This document shows positions 1 to 12,331 of a stretch of 64,000 nt of DNA, piece after piece. The translations under genes were made by a program, and so were the position numbers. Below the pieces are notes generated by a model, which saw nothing but the letters and a program-made list of their open reading frames with translations, had not been told where the DNA came from and did no database searches. The stretch is from Copromyces sp. CBS 386.78. Taxonomy: Eukaryota; Ascomycota; Sordariomycetes; Sordariales; Sordariaceae. Each line of letters starts with the position of its first letter. Position 1 is the stretch's first letter. The stretch is taken from assembly GCA_030685235.1 (NCBI GenBank), contig MU839110.1, forward strand, positions 124,001 through 188,000. The letters are read 5' to 3'.

Positions 1-1789
1 TATGATGTGTTATGATCAGCATGGACATGGACTGGGATAGGGTCATGGGAACAACTAAGGGTTTGTTTTGAAGCCTTACCAACTACTGTTACCTACTGTT
101 GTTACCTTACCAAAGAACATCGCTTATGATAGGTGTTTTGAATAGAGTACAGTACTTGTTTATCTGAGAATGGAAGAGTGATCCTACCAGGATTCTCACA
201 TGACAGACATGTTCGCGGTTCTTCTTCTCCTATCTCATAGTACCAAGTCTATATCGGGCTACTACGCTCATCTCGTAAGACACTCGGCACATGTTTGGCA
301 TTACCAGGTCGTAAGCTTGTTATACACCTTGTCACTCTTAGCTATATCTGGAAATGGCAAAGGGAACATGTGATTGCTTCCCTTAACACACAGATATGTC
401 TATTCAAGGTTCTTCCTCTCCTTGTACGAAGTCTTGTAAGACACCCAACACATGGATGAGCTTGTCAGGTCTCAGGTTCGTTACCTAACATTGCCACTCT
501 TGTCTTATCTTTCGGGACCGGATCTAGTGTTTCTATTTCCCGATCACATGAACTTCTTGAAGGTCAACTACCTACGTTTTATCCAGTTACCTGCCTAGGT
601 AAGGTATTGAGCGTTCAAGTTGCTCATTTGTTCTAAACCAATGAGTGATGATCACTAATCATGACCGAGTGGCTGGTCGTTGGATCCTGAAATGGTGCTG
701 CAATCTTACTACCTTTACCTGCTAGTCTAGATGGCAATCAAGATTTCCGCAAAAAGAAAGAACATCTCATTCGCCGTCTTGTATCCCCAACGTACCATAG
801 AGGCCACTCAAATATGTACCGTACCACCCACCAGATCAGCCGACGCGGCTATCCGGTTGTTCTCAATTGTGTTTGTTACCTTACTTTTGGGCAGATTAAA
901 CTGGTAGCAACAGTCTGCGTTTTTTCGTCCACTCAACAAAAATGCCACCCAGACGGAATATTTTTATTCTTTTGACGTGTAAGTTACACCCGGACTCTCA
1001 AAAAAAGGGTCGCATCAGCTGTCACAAACGTACCTAGGTAGGTAGTTAACCTTACACTGGTCACTCGTTGGACGTCACTCACGGATGGTGTAACTTTGAA
1101 GATAATGAATGGAAGCGCTACAGGTAGGTACCTACTACCTTGGAAAGAACAGGATGGCGGATCCCGTTCCGGTGACGAACGGACGGACGGACAGTTGTCG
1201 AAAAAGAAGGAAGGAAGGCGCGTGTCTTGCACTACTGGGTCGAGAAATACTAAAAATGAAAATGAATCAAAAAATTGGCATGACCATGGGAAGTTTGCAT
1301 CCAGCTTGCCAGCCAGCCAGCATCTTTTTACCCAAATGTTAACAACCTACCCTAGCGTTACTCTACCTTAGGTATCCTATCTCTTCATATTCCTCATCAA
1401 GCCATTCACGTCCGTCCATCCATCAACCAACGTCGGGTTCGTATAAAAACGAAACGTGACCCTCTCGTCCACCACCACCAAAATAACGTTAACATCACGA
1501 TCACGAACCCGCCTCCCAGAGTTCTGTTGGCTGGGGGATACGAACCGACTTGCCTGAACTCAGCTTAACCGTCCCCTGACGGTGGTGAGTATCTCTATAT
1601 AACTGCCTTCGCTCCTCCCGTCCTTGCGGAACCCAAAAACCTGTCGAGTACTACAAGCACATCAACAACACTTGGCTCTCTACTATAGGTACCTTACTAA
1701 CCAGTATTACTTGCTTTTGAACAACACCTCACCTTCTCACCAACCTTACCTAACAACCCACCTACCTACCTACCTACCTACCTTCCAAA
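1..1789. other. Intergenic DNA at left edge, no gene seen
   Basis: No convincing coding region on either strand; open frames are short and overlap each other. The stretch from about 1020 to 1140 and around 1366 carries the short words built on TACCTAGGTA and CCTTAGGTA that recur in intergenic DNA across the window. The last 200 bases before the next gene are C/A- and C/T-rich with runs of CTAC and CTAC-like tetranucleotides just before the ATG at 1790, which is typical of a Neurospora-type 5' leader. Confidence 0.6.
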
Positions 1790-2331
1790 ATGAAGACCAC
1801 AACAATCCTCCTCATCCTCGGCTCAGCCACTGCCACCCCCGTACCAGCTCCAGCTCCAGCTCCAGCAGGCCATATCACGTCAATCCAACAATCTCCCAAG
1901 TGGAACTCAGGTCATGCCCTCTCCGCCACCTTCCTCACCGACGACGACCTGCCCGCAGGCTGCACCAACACCTCCCTGCACGACATGCAATGGACCGTCC
2001 GCAACTTCCACTACTCGTCCTCCCTCACATACAGCACGCCCTCGCACCGCCTCAACGGCGCCGAGGTGTCCTTCAACCTGACCAGCAACGCGCTGCCGGA
2101 GCTGAAGGTGTACTGCCATGCCTACAGCACGGACTACATGGATCCGTTTTACGGGCAGATGGTGTATAACTGCTCGACGGTGACGAATCCGACCAAGGGT
2201 GGTGGTGGAGAGGTAAAGGGAGGGCTTAAGACGCAGTTTCGGTATTGGAAGTCGGGGCAGGCGGTGGAGGTGGAGGTGAAGCAGACTTGGGAGTGTGATG
2301 ATTTGGAGGGGCCGGGAAACATGTGCGTATA

Positions 2332-2362
<31 letters not shown>

Positions 2363-2609
2363 GGGCCATCTGGGCAATTGCTTCCATCCAACCTTGTTTG
2401 AATGTCTATTAACATTAACGACTCACTCACCCAGGGCCATCTTCACCGGCAACGGCACTTCTGCCAACCAGACGCCCAACTGCACCTTCGAGGAGCACCA
2501 GACGCCTCCCGCCGAGTGGGAAAATGGCATGAATTACTACTGGAACATGCAGAATTGTGATCTGCCCGAGTTCTCGTTTGCGCCGTCTGAGCTGCAGGTG
2601 TTTGCCTAA
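1790..2609 (+). CDS. Small secreted protein, function unknown
   Basis: Two exons, 1790-2322 and 2435-2609, encode about 235 residues. The junction joins AT|G GCC so that the protein reads ...GPGNMAIFTGNG. The first 16-18 residues (MKTTTILLILGSATA) look like a cleavable signal peptide, followed by a short Pro-Ala repeat (PVPAPAPAPA). The mature part has scattered cysteines (in GCTN, VYCH, YNCS, WECDD, NCTF, NCDLP) and several N-glycosylation sequons, as expected for an extracellular protein. I do not recognise a domain and give no enzymatic role; an effector-like or wall-associated secreted protein is possible. The 112-nt intron is unusual in holding a run of 28 T residues (2335-2362) well upstream of the acceptor. 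The start is the first ATG after a CTAC-rich leader with a good context (CAAAATGAAG). RNA evidence would settle the splice. Confidence 0.7.
2335..2362 (+). repeat. 28-base T homopolymer inside an intron
   Basis: An uninterrupted run of 28 T lies in the only intron of the secreted-protein gene, about 70 bases upstream of the CAG acceptor at 2434. It sits close to the 5' splice site rather than in the usual position of a polypyrimidine tract. Confidence 0.85.
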
Positions 2610-3327
2610 GGAAAGGACAAGGACGCCGCCGCCGATACGGAGATGACGATAACGGCAACGGCGTTAATGACGGGGACGGATGCGGATGCGGAAGCGGGAA
2701 CGGGCAGTTGCAGACTGCCGGGCGGTGACACGTAGCTGATGATGAGTGATGGTTAATAGACGTTTGGGGACCAAAATCTGGAGGTACTTGCTGCGAGCTA
2801 GATGAGATGAGAGTAAGGTAGTAATGGTAATATGGACCTTGACGGGGCCAATGAATATCAGCGTTATACGAGTGGCCTCAATATGGCTTGTGAGAAGAAG
2901 GTGAATGCGAGGATCGTGTTGGAATCGCTTCATGTCCATGTACTTGAGGATCAAACCCTACTAGTCCTTGGATATTGAGAACCCCGTGTGGATGCCAGGA
3001 CATTGTCAAATACAGTGTCGACGGAGCATTCTTGTCAGCCAATCACACTTGACGTACCGTAACAGCAAACGAGGAGAAGAAGGCGGGGTCAACCGTTGGG
3101 CGGAACTGCATACTGCAATGTGGCAGTGTCTGTTGGTTGCCTCCATAAGACTGGGCCATTCCCTTGATACCACCCTTCATCCAACCGTTCTTCCGTTCTT
3201 TGATCTTTCGTAGTTTCGACCGATTGCGTCGTGTAGTAAGCAAAAGTCATCTCACCCTCGGCCAAAGTCATATATCACGCCTACTTCCCAAAGGAACGAC
3301 TGTCAGACCTGGACAGTATTGGATAGT
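2610..3327. other. Intergenic DNA, nothing recognised
   Basis: About 700 bases between two + strand genes. It should hold the 3' end of the secreted-protein gene and the promoter of the next gene. I see no RNA gene, no clear TATA box and no repeat beyond short GATGACG/GCGGAAGCGG-type runs near 2630-2710. Confidence 0.5.
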
Positions 3328-4516
3328 ATGACGAACCTCAAGTCAACCGCAGAGCCGTAAGTAGAAGACAAGCATAGCATCAATCAAAGAGATATCAGCT
3401 GACCTGCCTAAACCAAGACCCCCATATTACCCGCCTTCCATCGCCCAAGCGATCACCATCGAGTTCCTTGACGAAAACTCGTATTTCCGAAGAGAGCTTG
3501 CCAAGCTCCGCCGGACACTAGGGCACGAAGTCATTTTCGAAGCCGACTGGCAGCGTTTCGTGGACCAATATGGCGAGCAAAACGACCCCACAGTCGTGGT
3601 AGCGCTCGTTGTGATCCTGACTGCATGGAATGACGAGTTACACTCCATTCTTGGTCGCGCGGAAATGGATGGCTGGGTCGCCGAGCTTCTTGACCGCGTG
3701 GTCGAAGCCGGGGGAAAGCTGAGGGTCGTGTTGGACGTGTGGGAGGATATTAAACTGGGTACCAGCTGGTCCCAAGAGAGAAACGGGTTCTTGGTGCACT
3801 TGCCCAAGCACTTCTTATTTGTGAGGAGGGCGTACCGGAAGGGTATATCTGAGTTTCGCAAGGAATTCGAGACCAGTTTGCCGTTGTGCAGTTTCGAGGC
3901 GACAGAAAAGGGAAAAGAGGATTCGGAAGTCGAGCCGGGGAAGGGAGCGGGAACGGCCACGGAGTTGGAGCAGCTTGGTGTGAGGGACGAGAACACGAGG
4001 GAAGAAAGGTCCAGCGCTGCGGCTGTGGTAACGGGCACGACTACCGCGAATTCGAAGACGGCCACAACCACAACCACAACCACAACCTCGCCTTCTACCG
4101 AGCGAACCCCAACCCCCTTCCCAACCGTCGACTCCCTTCCGTCGCTCGTCGAACTGTGCTCGAAGCCACCCTACCATCTCACGATTACCCAGGAAACACG
4201 TGGCTGGATCTGCATCAGTGGTAGCCACGGCCCTTCGATCAAACTCATTGATCGGTATATCAGCAAATGGACCCCCAGCGTTGTCATGGATAGTGAAGAT
4301 ACACCGCCGACTGGTGTCCCTGTCGCGGTCGACGGCATACTCTACGACGTCATGAGTACGCTGATGATCCAGAAAAGCGTGCAGGTGAAGGGATCAAGGA
4401 GGCCGATGTCCATGATGGTGCTGGCTATCGTGCAAGGAACGCTGGGCTACGAGATCGTGTGGCAAGGAAGCGGGGAGTATAGGTTGAGGAGAGATGCGCC
4501 GTTTGCGAAAGAGTGA
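3328..4516 (+). CDS. Hypothetical protein with Thr-rich linker
   Basis: Read as two exons, 3328-3356 and 3418-4516, with a 61-nt intron (GTAAGT donor, GCTGAC branch, AAG acceptor), about 375 residues. The splice is in frame with the long downstream ORF and supplies a start (MTNLKSTAEP) missing from the unspliced frame, which otherwise begins only at the ATG at 3560. The N-terminal part (to about residue 190) is helix-like and contains FLDENSYFRRELAKLRRTLG. A middle low-complexity stretch (about residues 200-260) is rich in Glu, Ser and Thr and includes an ACA/ACC-encoded run of Thr. The C-terminal 110 residues look folded again (SGSHGPSIKLIDRYISKW). I do not recognise the family. It is probably a Sordariales-restricted protein; no function is proposed. 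Confidence 0.6.
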
Positions 4517-5572
4517 GGTGCCGGCCGGGTGATAGTGCTCATGAGCGCTCGCGTCGTCCATCAGGTTTATCGGTTTGCCGTAACCCTGATGTTGTCGTTG
4601 TGTTGGCTTGAGACAAGATCCTGGCTGTTCCCGAGAGCCTCATTGCGGATCGCGACTCGGAGTGGTGAATCCTGGCAAGGTCGATCAATGGACATGGTGC
4701 CTGTTTGTAGTGGTTGCGATTATATGTAGACTCGTTCCCAACCCATGTTGCTGTTTGAGTCGTTGACGCGATAAAGGTGCGAGGAGGTGACGTCGGAGAT
4801 ATCGTCGAGTTGAAGCGATAGCGCCGACGGGATCCGGCCAAGGCGACAGTTTCTTCCCTCGCGATAGTTGAATGAAGAAGGCGTTTATCTCTTGGCAGAC
4901 ACACTAGCAATTGTCAATACAAGCTATCAGGCGCAATGGTATAATTCAACTTACTGAAGCGGTGCCGTGTAGCTTTCCCAGGACATGTCCTCCGTGTCCG
5001 TACTCCGTTCCGTAGCCTCCATGAACCCGGGGCTCGCTCCGTGCCGGTCGGTGGGAGCTGTGCCGGAGTCCACGATCCCTAACACACCCCGACAGTGCTG
5101 TCAGATGTCTGGACGACAGCGAGATGGACTGCTAGAAGGTGCAGAAGGCGGGAAAGTACCTAGCACAGAGTACGTCAGAGGTGGGGCCGCTTGATCCGTG
5201 CACCCATAGGGCGACCACACGCCCTGTGACGCTAGGTTTATCCAAGCCAAGCGCGTCCAATTTGTTCTTGGTTTTCTCCGAATTTGGTTCCCCACCTACC
5301 TACCAAGGCAGGGCAGGCGTATCCTGTCCGTTCTGTGGACGATTGGAGGCCGAGACCAATGATGGAGGGGGGCCAGTGGCAGCAGACATTTTGTGAGGAC
5401 TGTGAGGTATTTGCCCTGCCTGCCTGCCCTGGTCTGCCAATTCACCCCGACAACTTGACCTCGAACCTTCATCTCTATTCAAATATTTTCCTCCCTCACC
5501 CTTCGGCCGCCGCTCCTTCAATCCCTCTCCGCTCTTCCTTGTGCTTGGTCATTGGCAAACCCGTCCTTCAAA
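4517..5572. other. Intergenic DNA, promoter side of idh1
   Basis: About 1 kb without a supportable gene. The last 150 bases (5420-5572) are pyrimidine-rich (CTGCC and CTCCCTC runs) and should be the core promoter and 5' leader of idh1. No TATA box is obvious. Confidence 0.5.
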
Positions 5573-7051
5573 ATGCTCTCCAGAAACTCCATGGTATGTG
5601 TTTGCTTATTATGCGCTGTCTTGGCTCCTGTGCTTCTGCTTCCTGCAAAACCTGCCACTCGACGTCATCCCCGCTCCAAGCACGACAAAAATCAACAACC
5701 ATCGGATGGCGGGCATATCTGGTCGCATACATGGCGCCCACTTGTCAGCCTTGCGCTGTGCCGCTACCGCTACATACCATGCCATCACACATTCATGCTC
5801 ACGATACCTGCATGCCTCTCAACACACGCGACTAACATATGTGTCTCCCATAACAGCGCCTTGCTCGGGCCGTTGCCCAGCCCACCCCCCGCCTCGCCCG
5901 CGGCTTCGCCAGCGTCCAGGACTCTCCTGCGCAGACCCTCCAGTCCGACATCTTCAAGCCCACCAAGTACGGCGGCAAGTACACCGTCACCCTCATCCCC
6001 GGTGACGGTATCGGCGCTGAGGTTGCCGAGTCGGTCAAGACCATCTTCAAGGCCGACAATGTCCCCATTACCTGGGAGCAGATTGAGGTGTCGGGTGTCC
6101 AGGACAACGCCGGCCGCACCGAGGAGGCTTTCCAGCAGGCTGTTGCCTCGCTGAGGAGGAACAAGCTCGGCCTCAAGGGCATCCTCCACACCCCCATCAG
6201 CCGCTCCGGCCACCAGAGCTTCAACGTGGCCATGCGCCAGGAGCTCGACATCTACGCCTCCATCTCCCTCATCAAGAACATCCCCGGCCTCCAGACCCGC
6301 CACAAGGACGTCGATCTCTGCATCATCCGTGAGAACACCGAGGGTGAGTACTCGGGCCTCGAGCACCAGTCGGTCGATGGCGTCGTCGAGTCGCTCAAGA
6401 TCATCACCCGCGCCAAGTCGGAGCGCATCACCAAGTTCGCCTTCCAGTTCGCCCTTGCCAACCAGCGCAAGAAGGTTACCTGCATCCACAAGGCCAACAT
6501 CATGAAGCTTGCCGATGGTCTCTTCCGCGGCACCTTCAACCGCCTCGCCAAGGACTTCCCCCAGCTCGAGTGCAACGACATGATCGTCGACAACGCCTCG
6601 ATGCAGTGCGTCAGCAAGCCCCAGCAGTTCGACGTCATGGTCATGCCCAACCTTTACGGTGGCATTCTCTCCAACATCGCCGCTGCCCTTGTTGGTGGCC
6701 CCGGTGTCGTCCCCGGCTGCAACATGGGCCGTGATGTCGCCGTCTTCGAGCCCGGCTGCCGTCACGTCGGTCTCGATATCCAGGGCAAGGACCAGGCCAA
6801 CCCTACCGCTCTCCTCCTCAGCGGTGCCATGCTCCTCCGCCACCTCGGCCTTGATGACCACGCCAACCGCATCTCCAACGCCGTCTACGACGTTATTGCC
6901 CAGGGGTAAGTCCTACTATTTTTAACAGGAAACAAAAATAACCACGTGCTAACCCCCTCACAGCAAGACCCGCACCCGCGATATGGGCGGCGAGGCCTCC
7001 ACCCACGAGTTCACCCGCGCCATCCTCGACTCCATGGAGAAGTCTCTCTAA
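5573..7051 (+). CDS. idh1: NAD-isocitrate dehydrogenase subunit 1, mitochondrial
   Basis: Three exons, 5573-5593, 5857-6905 and 6964-7051, give 385 residues. The product belongs to the isocitrate/isopropylmalate dehydrogenase family and is the regulatory-type subunit of the mitochondrial NAD-dependent enzyme, which oxidises isocitrate to 2-oxoglutarate in the TCA cycle. The Arg/Ser/Ala-rich start (MLSRNSM-RLARAVAQ...PRLARGFAS) is a mitochondrial presequence. The Rossmann-like start VTLIPGDGIGAEV, the substrate-loop segment IRENTEGEYSGLEH and the KANIMKLADGLF and DNASMQ segments are visible, as is the C-terminal TRDMGGEASTHEFTRAI. The first intron (263 nt) splits the presequence after only seven codons; the second is 58 nt. 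Codon use is strongly biased to C-ending codons, consistent with high expression. A 31-codon piece of this gene is duplicated at 19493-19585. Confidence 0.95.
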
Positions 7052-8983
7052 AGATACCCCGCAACGTAGGACAAGCTCTGGCCTGAATAGAAAAAGACCA
7101 TGCGTTTAATCCGACTGCATCTGCGCTCATTTCCAGCTTTCGCCTTAATTTACATTGTATAACGGCCCAGCCGCCCCCCGGCTGGTTGGAGATACCACGA
7201 CGGAGGAGATTATTCGTTCATGACCCGGACGAATAGACTGGGAGAGAAGGGAGCATACATCACCACCTAACAAGATCCCTTGTATTGTACGTAGAGTTGG
7301 CTATACGAAATCCATTTCATTTGTCTGCGATGTATGGGCGGTCTTTAAATAAGAGGGGCACAAATCTTTGCAATTTCCGAGCAATCCAAAGCATTTACAC
7401 AGAATATAGGAGTTTTTCATGTTATAGGGGCTTCCCCTAGGCTGCCTAGGTCGACATTGAATTGTGTTTACGGTCTCCATCAAGTTTCTACCGAGTGGCC
7501 CGCTTTAGCTCTTCCGTATCTCCATCGCCTGTAAATTAGTGGTGGTCTCGATCCAGGTTGGTACCTCTAGGTGGAAACATGCTGTACGCTACCGCTAGTC
7601 AGGTCCTTTTAGCGCTCCCGGTGTCCACCCGCGGCCGGCATGCAGCTAGTGCCAAGAGAAATAGGGCTCCCGGATCCCGTGTGCCGAAGCTGAAACAGCC
7701 CTGTGGATCGGACCGGGTCGGACGACGCGTCTAGACCTTGGATGACACATGCCGAAGAGATGGATGGAGGGTATCAACAACGCAAGGCAACAAGATAAAG
7801 CAATATCATCGACAAACCAACAACATAATATAGAGGAAACAGAGCGGGCAAGGCAGGCGAGCACACCGAGAACGATTCGTATAACTTTGTCGGCTGTGCC
7901 TTGGAATATCATGGTTGGGATAGAGCGGCTCGTTGGTTGCACTTTTCTGCCCCACAATGATTCCGTCTTGGGCCCGGTCAAGATAGGTATTTGAAACCAA
8001 CCAACAGCTTTATGAAATCCAACCTGTCCTGTCCTTCTCCCTCCAGTCCTCCACCACGCGCCACCGGAGAATATCCCAATGGAGATATAGGTATGAGATG
8101 GGCCGGCCTGGATCGAATGCAGGATGCTGGAATCGATATCGGGGTCGGCATGCCGCGCGTGCAGCGACGCAGGTTGCAAGGCGCAGGGCGCAGGGCGGAG
8201 ATGTGCGCATGTCAACCATTCACGGGAAGGGCATATAAAGTGGTCTTGGCTGGTTGACTAGAGTCCAGTCCAGTCCCTCATGGACAATTCTGCAAGTGTA
8301 GTAGGGCTGAGGAAGATGGCGTTCCGAAAGTTTGGAGACCCAGCTGGGACCCTTTGTCAATCAATTGATCAATCAATTAATCAATAATGGGTTTGAATCC
8401 TGCAGTCATCTTCACATTCACAGCTGAGCCTCCATGTCTCTCTGTGAACCCGTCAATGCCCATCCATCCAATTGCTTACGTCGACACACTCGACACAACC
8501 GGCTGCAACTAACAAAGTAAGATGTGACTTGTGTGACTTGTGGACGCCACCGTAAACCGGGCTCCGGTGAGAATCTCGAAACAAGCAACCCGAATGGGTG
8601 GAAGGAAGAAACATGTTTTCCCAACGAGGCTGAAGAGGGGAGGGAGGTAATCGGCTGATATTGATTGACTGGTCATTTGTCTTGTTGGCGGGATAGCCGA
8701 CTGAAGTGGAAGGATCGGGGTCTGAATGGTTAGGTAGGTACCTCTAGGCTGGGGTTACTGGGAAAACAGATGACGACGTTTGATCGAAGAGGTGGAAAGT
8801 TGTCTTTCTGCCTTGGATGCTTTGGGGAGTATTTATACCTTGGTTTTTCCCACCACCAAGTATTTTTGTTTGAGACGGGATCTCTTTTTGAAACATATAT
8901 ACGGCAAACCAGTCTTCACACGATAGACTGACTACCAAGCACACCGAAACCATACACCAAGACAACAAACAGTAACAGTAACC
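7052..8983. other. Intergenic DNA between idh1 and tyrosinase
   Basis: About 1.9 kb without a supportable gene. It holds two copies of the dispersed word TACCTCTAGG (7562 and 8739), an AT-rich run of TCAATCAATT-like units at 8358-8385, and a TATA-like CATATAAAG at about 8230 with no convincing ORF behind it. The 3' part is the tyrosinase promoter. Confidence 0.5.
8829..8838 (+). promoter_or_regulatory. Candidate TATA box of tyrosinase
   Basis: GTATTTATAC lies about 150 bases before the tyrosinase ATG at 8984, followed by a C/A-rich leader (ACACCGAAACCATACACCAA). Position and composition fit a fungal core promoter; a second AT-rich site (CATATATACG) is at about 8895. This is inference from sequence only. 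Confidence 0.4.
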
Positions 8984-11186
8984 ATGAGCACCGACATCAA
9001 GTTCGCCATCACCGGTGTTCCCACCACTCCCTCCAGCAATGGTAATTCTTCCCTTCCCCCCCCTCCCCCCTTCCACGATTACCCATACTGACCCAACCCA
9101 ACCCTTGCAACAAACAGGAGCCGTCCCCCTCCGCCTCGAACTCCGCGACCTCCAACAGAACCACCCCGACCAATTCAACCTCTACCTCCTCGGCCTCTCC
9201 CACTTCCAAGCCCTCGACCAGTCCCAGCTAGCCTCCTACTACCAAGTGGCCGGCATCCACGGCATGCCCTTCAAGCCGTGGGGCGGCGTCCCTTCGGACA
9301 CGGACTGGTCCAAGCCCGGCAGTTCCGGCTTCGGGGGGTACTGCACGCATTCGTCCATCCTGTTCATTACCTGGCACCGGCCTTACCTAGCTCTGTACGA
9401 GCAGGCCCTGTACGCTTCCGTGCAAGCCGTTGCCGCCAAGTTTCCTGTCGAGGGAGGACTGCGAGCCAAGTATGTGGCGGCCGCCAAAGACTTTCGGGCG
9501 CCGTATTTCGACTGGGCTAGTCAACCGCCCAAGGGCGGCGCAGCTGCAGCTGCTTTTCCCGAGGCGCTCTCAGCAAAGACGATCCGGGTTGTTGATGTCG
9601 ACGGGAAGACCAAGACCATCAATAACCCGCTTAACAGGTTCAACTTTCATCCTGTGAATCCCAGCCCGGGCGACTTCAGCGCGGCGTGGAGCCGGTACCG
9701 GTCCACGGTGCGGCACCCGAATCGGCTGACAGGGGAGTCAAGGGATGAGCGGATCGCGCCTATCCTACAAAACGAGCTGGCGAGTTTGCGGAGCAATGTC
9801 AGCTTGCTGCTGTTGAGCTACAAGGACTTTGACGCGTTTAGCTTCAACAGGTGGGATTCCAACATGAGTCCTGGGGATTTTGGGAGCTTGGAGGATGTGC
9901 ATAATGAGATTCATGATCGGACGGGGGGCAATGGACATATGAGTAGTTTGGAGGTGTCGGCTTTTGATCCCTTGTTTTGGTTACATCATATGTGGGTTGT
10001 CCTTTCCCCTTTGCTTGTTTGGGTTGCTGACATTTTGATAAAGTAACGTCGACCGCCTCTGGTCCATCTGGCAAGACCTCAACCCCGACAGCTTCATGAC
10101 CCCCCGCCCCGCTCCCTACTCAACCTTCGTCGCGCAGGAGGGCGAGTCCCAGAGCAAGGATACGCCTCTGGAGCCGTTCTGGGACAGATCAACTGCCAAC
10201 TTCTGGACCTCGGAGCAGGTCAAGGACAGCACCACCTTCGGTTATGCGTATCCCGAGACGCAGAAGTGGAATTACACGTCTGTTAAGGAGTACCAGACCG
10301 CCATCAGGAAGTCTGTCACGACGCTGTACGGTAGCAACGTGTTTGCCAACTTTGTTGATAATGTTGCCGATCGGACCCCGGCGTTGAAGAAGTCGCTGGC
10401 AGCCGGTGAGGAGAGGAAGACCGCTGTCTCGGCGGCTGCTCTTCTTGCTGTGGACCTTTCTGGCGCCAAGAAGGTCGCCGCTAAGGTCCATGATGTGGTC
10501 CAGCAGGTTGAGGAGAAGGTGCAGAAGCCGGTGGTGAATGTTGAGGAGATCAAGACTGAGCCAAGCACACCCAAAGGTATATGATGATCGGTTAAAACAT
10601 CAAACATAAGAAGGTCATCCAAGCTAACAAACCAACAGGCCGGATTCCAGAGAACCTCAAGTATCTCGCCCCTGACGGCAAGTACACCGACTGGATCGTC
10701 AACGTCCGCGCCCAGAAGCACGGTCTCGGCCAATCCTTCCGCGTCGTCGTCTTCCTGGGCGAGTTCAACCCCGACCCAGAGACCTGGGACCATGAGTTCA
10801 ACTGCGTCGGTCGTGTGTCCGTGTTGGGACGAAGCGCCGAAACGCAGTGTGGCAAGTGCCGCAAGGACAACGCCAACGGTCTGATCGTCTCAGGCACCGT
10901 CCCCTTGACCTCGGCCTTGCTGCAGGATATCGTGGGCGGAGAGCTCCAGAGCCTCAAGCCTGAGGATGTCATCCCGCATCTGCGCGCCAACCTGAAGTGG
11001 AAGGTGACCCTCTTTAACGGCGAGGAGTACAATATGGAGGAGGTTCCGGACCTCAAGGTTAGTGTGGCTTCGACCGAGGTGACTATTGATGAGGAGGGGT
11101 TGCCGCACTATTCTCGTCAGTATACGGTTTATCCTGAGATCACCGAGGGGAAGCCGTGTGGCCATGGCCCCGAGGATCACATCTAA
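8984..11186 (+). CDS. Tyrosinase (polyphenol oxidase) precursor
   Basis: Four exons, 8984-9041, 9118-9991, 10044-10576 and 10639-11186, give 670 residues. The enzyme is a binuclear type 3 copper monooxygenase that hydroxylates monophenols and oxidises o-diphenols to quinones for melanin. Copper site A is His67, His97 and His106 (in AGIHG, YCTHSS, TWHRPYL). Copper site B is His281 and His285 (DVHNEIHDRTGG) plus the His pair 309-310 in DPLFWLHH, restored by the second splice to HHINVDRLW. Cys95 two residues before His97 matches the Cys-His thioether known from N. crassa tyrosinase. The catalytic core is followed by a long C-terminal region that in the family is removed by proteolysis to activate the latent enzyme; it includes a Cys pair (QCGKCRKD). 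There is no signal peptide, as in N. crassa. Intron 3 (62 nt, GCTAAC branch) lies in the linker; without removing it the frame stops at once. Confidence 0.95.
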
Positions 11187-11413
11187 ACCGAGATCCATCA
11201 TGGGAACGAAGAAAGGTGCAAGAGTGTCTGTGGCCTGTGTGATGGGATCAAGAAACCGGGTATCGTTAATTTGTGCCGTGTGTAACAGGCATAATCCAAG
11301 AACAAACAAAGAAACAATATTTTTCCATCGCCGTAGCCACCCCTAAACGCCTTCCCAATGCAGAAAAAAAGGTGAACGAGATATAACCGACAAGACCACC
11401 AGTACAGTGACGC

Positions 11414-12331
11414 TCAGAAGGCGATGCGACGCTTGCGACCAGTGTACTTGGAGGTGGCCTTGACAATTTTGCCCTTGCGCTCCATCTGCTCCTTCTTCTT
11501 GATGATCCAGCCCTTGCTGCCCTTCTTGATCTCACCCTTGCCGCCCTTGCCCTTCTTTCTCTGGTCAAGGATATCGACACCGTCCATGTTTTCGACGACA
11601 GCGCTGATGTCCTTGCCATTGGTGGCATCCTTGCCGACCGTGAGGACAAGGTAGAGCTTGACGTTCTTGGTGTTGGGGTCGTCCTCGAGCAGGCCGGCGC
11701 CGAAGCCAGCCTTGACGGCGGCAGCGGTGATCATTTGCTTTTGTACGTCGTTCTTGGGGTAGAACTGGCAGACGGCTCTGCCGCCACGTTTTAGCGAGGC
11801 ATAGAGACCGTTGAAGAAGCGCGAAAGTCGGGTGGAGGGGGTGGTGTCGCTGGTTTCGGCGTTGCATAGCCACTGGATGGCACTGATGCTGATGGCGGCG
11901 TCGAAGGAACCGGCGCGGAACGGCACGCCCTGGCCGATGTCTGCGAGGAAGAGATCGCCCTCCACATCGCGCTGTAGGGCCGTGTCCAACATGGAAGGGC
12001 TGATGTCCATGCCTACCCAGACGTGGGGGCCGCCCTCATCTTGGGGAACGTCTGAGAGAATCTCGCCGGAGAGACCGCTGCCGCAACCGATGTCGAGGAT
12101 GAAACTGGGGGACTTGAGGTCGAGGAGCTCGAGGGCACGACGGGTCATGGAGGCCTGGATGTTCTGGATACGGGAGCTGGTGGTGTACTTGCGAGCTTCG
12201 GTGTCGTCATAGTGGACATCGGCCGCGCTGGTGTTGTTGTTAGCTTTGGGGGACGAGGAGGACGGAATCGCCTGTCGCGAGGCTGTCGTCGTCGAGTCGT
12301 GGACCTACAGGGTATCTTCGGGGCGAGACAT
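11414..12331 (-). CDS. bud23: BUD23/WBSCR22-type 18S rRNA methyltransferase
   Basis: Two exons on the minus strand, 12331-12309 and 12227-11414, give 278 residues, close to the human and yeast proteins. In the family this SAM-dependent enzyme, with its TRM112 partner, methylates N7 of a guanine in 18S rRNA during 40S ribosome maturation in the nucleus. The splice (GTAGGT donor, AGCTAAC branch, 81 nt) makes the conserved start MSRPEDTL-AADVHYDDTEAR. The SAM motif I is ILDIGCGSGLSGE, followed by GMDISPSML and the DAAISISAIQWLCNAE segment. The C-terminus is Lys/Arg-rich (YTGRKRRIAF), as in the family's nuclear/rRNA-binding tail. The gene is convergent with tyrosinase (228 bases between stops) and divergent from the SVP26 gene, so they may share a promoter region. 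Confidence 0.93.

Noticed and set aside
5785..6861. A 358-residue open frame antisense to idh1
   Set aside because: It is the mirror of strong C-ending codon bias in idh1; the product is Asp/Glu/Val/Gly/Leu-rich with no domain. The same artefact appears again opposite the idh1 fragment.
8388..8402. A tRNA T-arm-like GGGTTTGAATCC
   Set aside because: No A-box or anticodon arm at the right distance upstream and no acceptor stem pairing.
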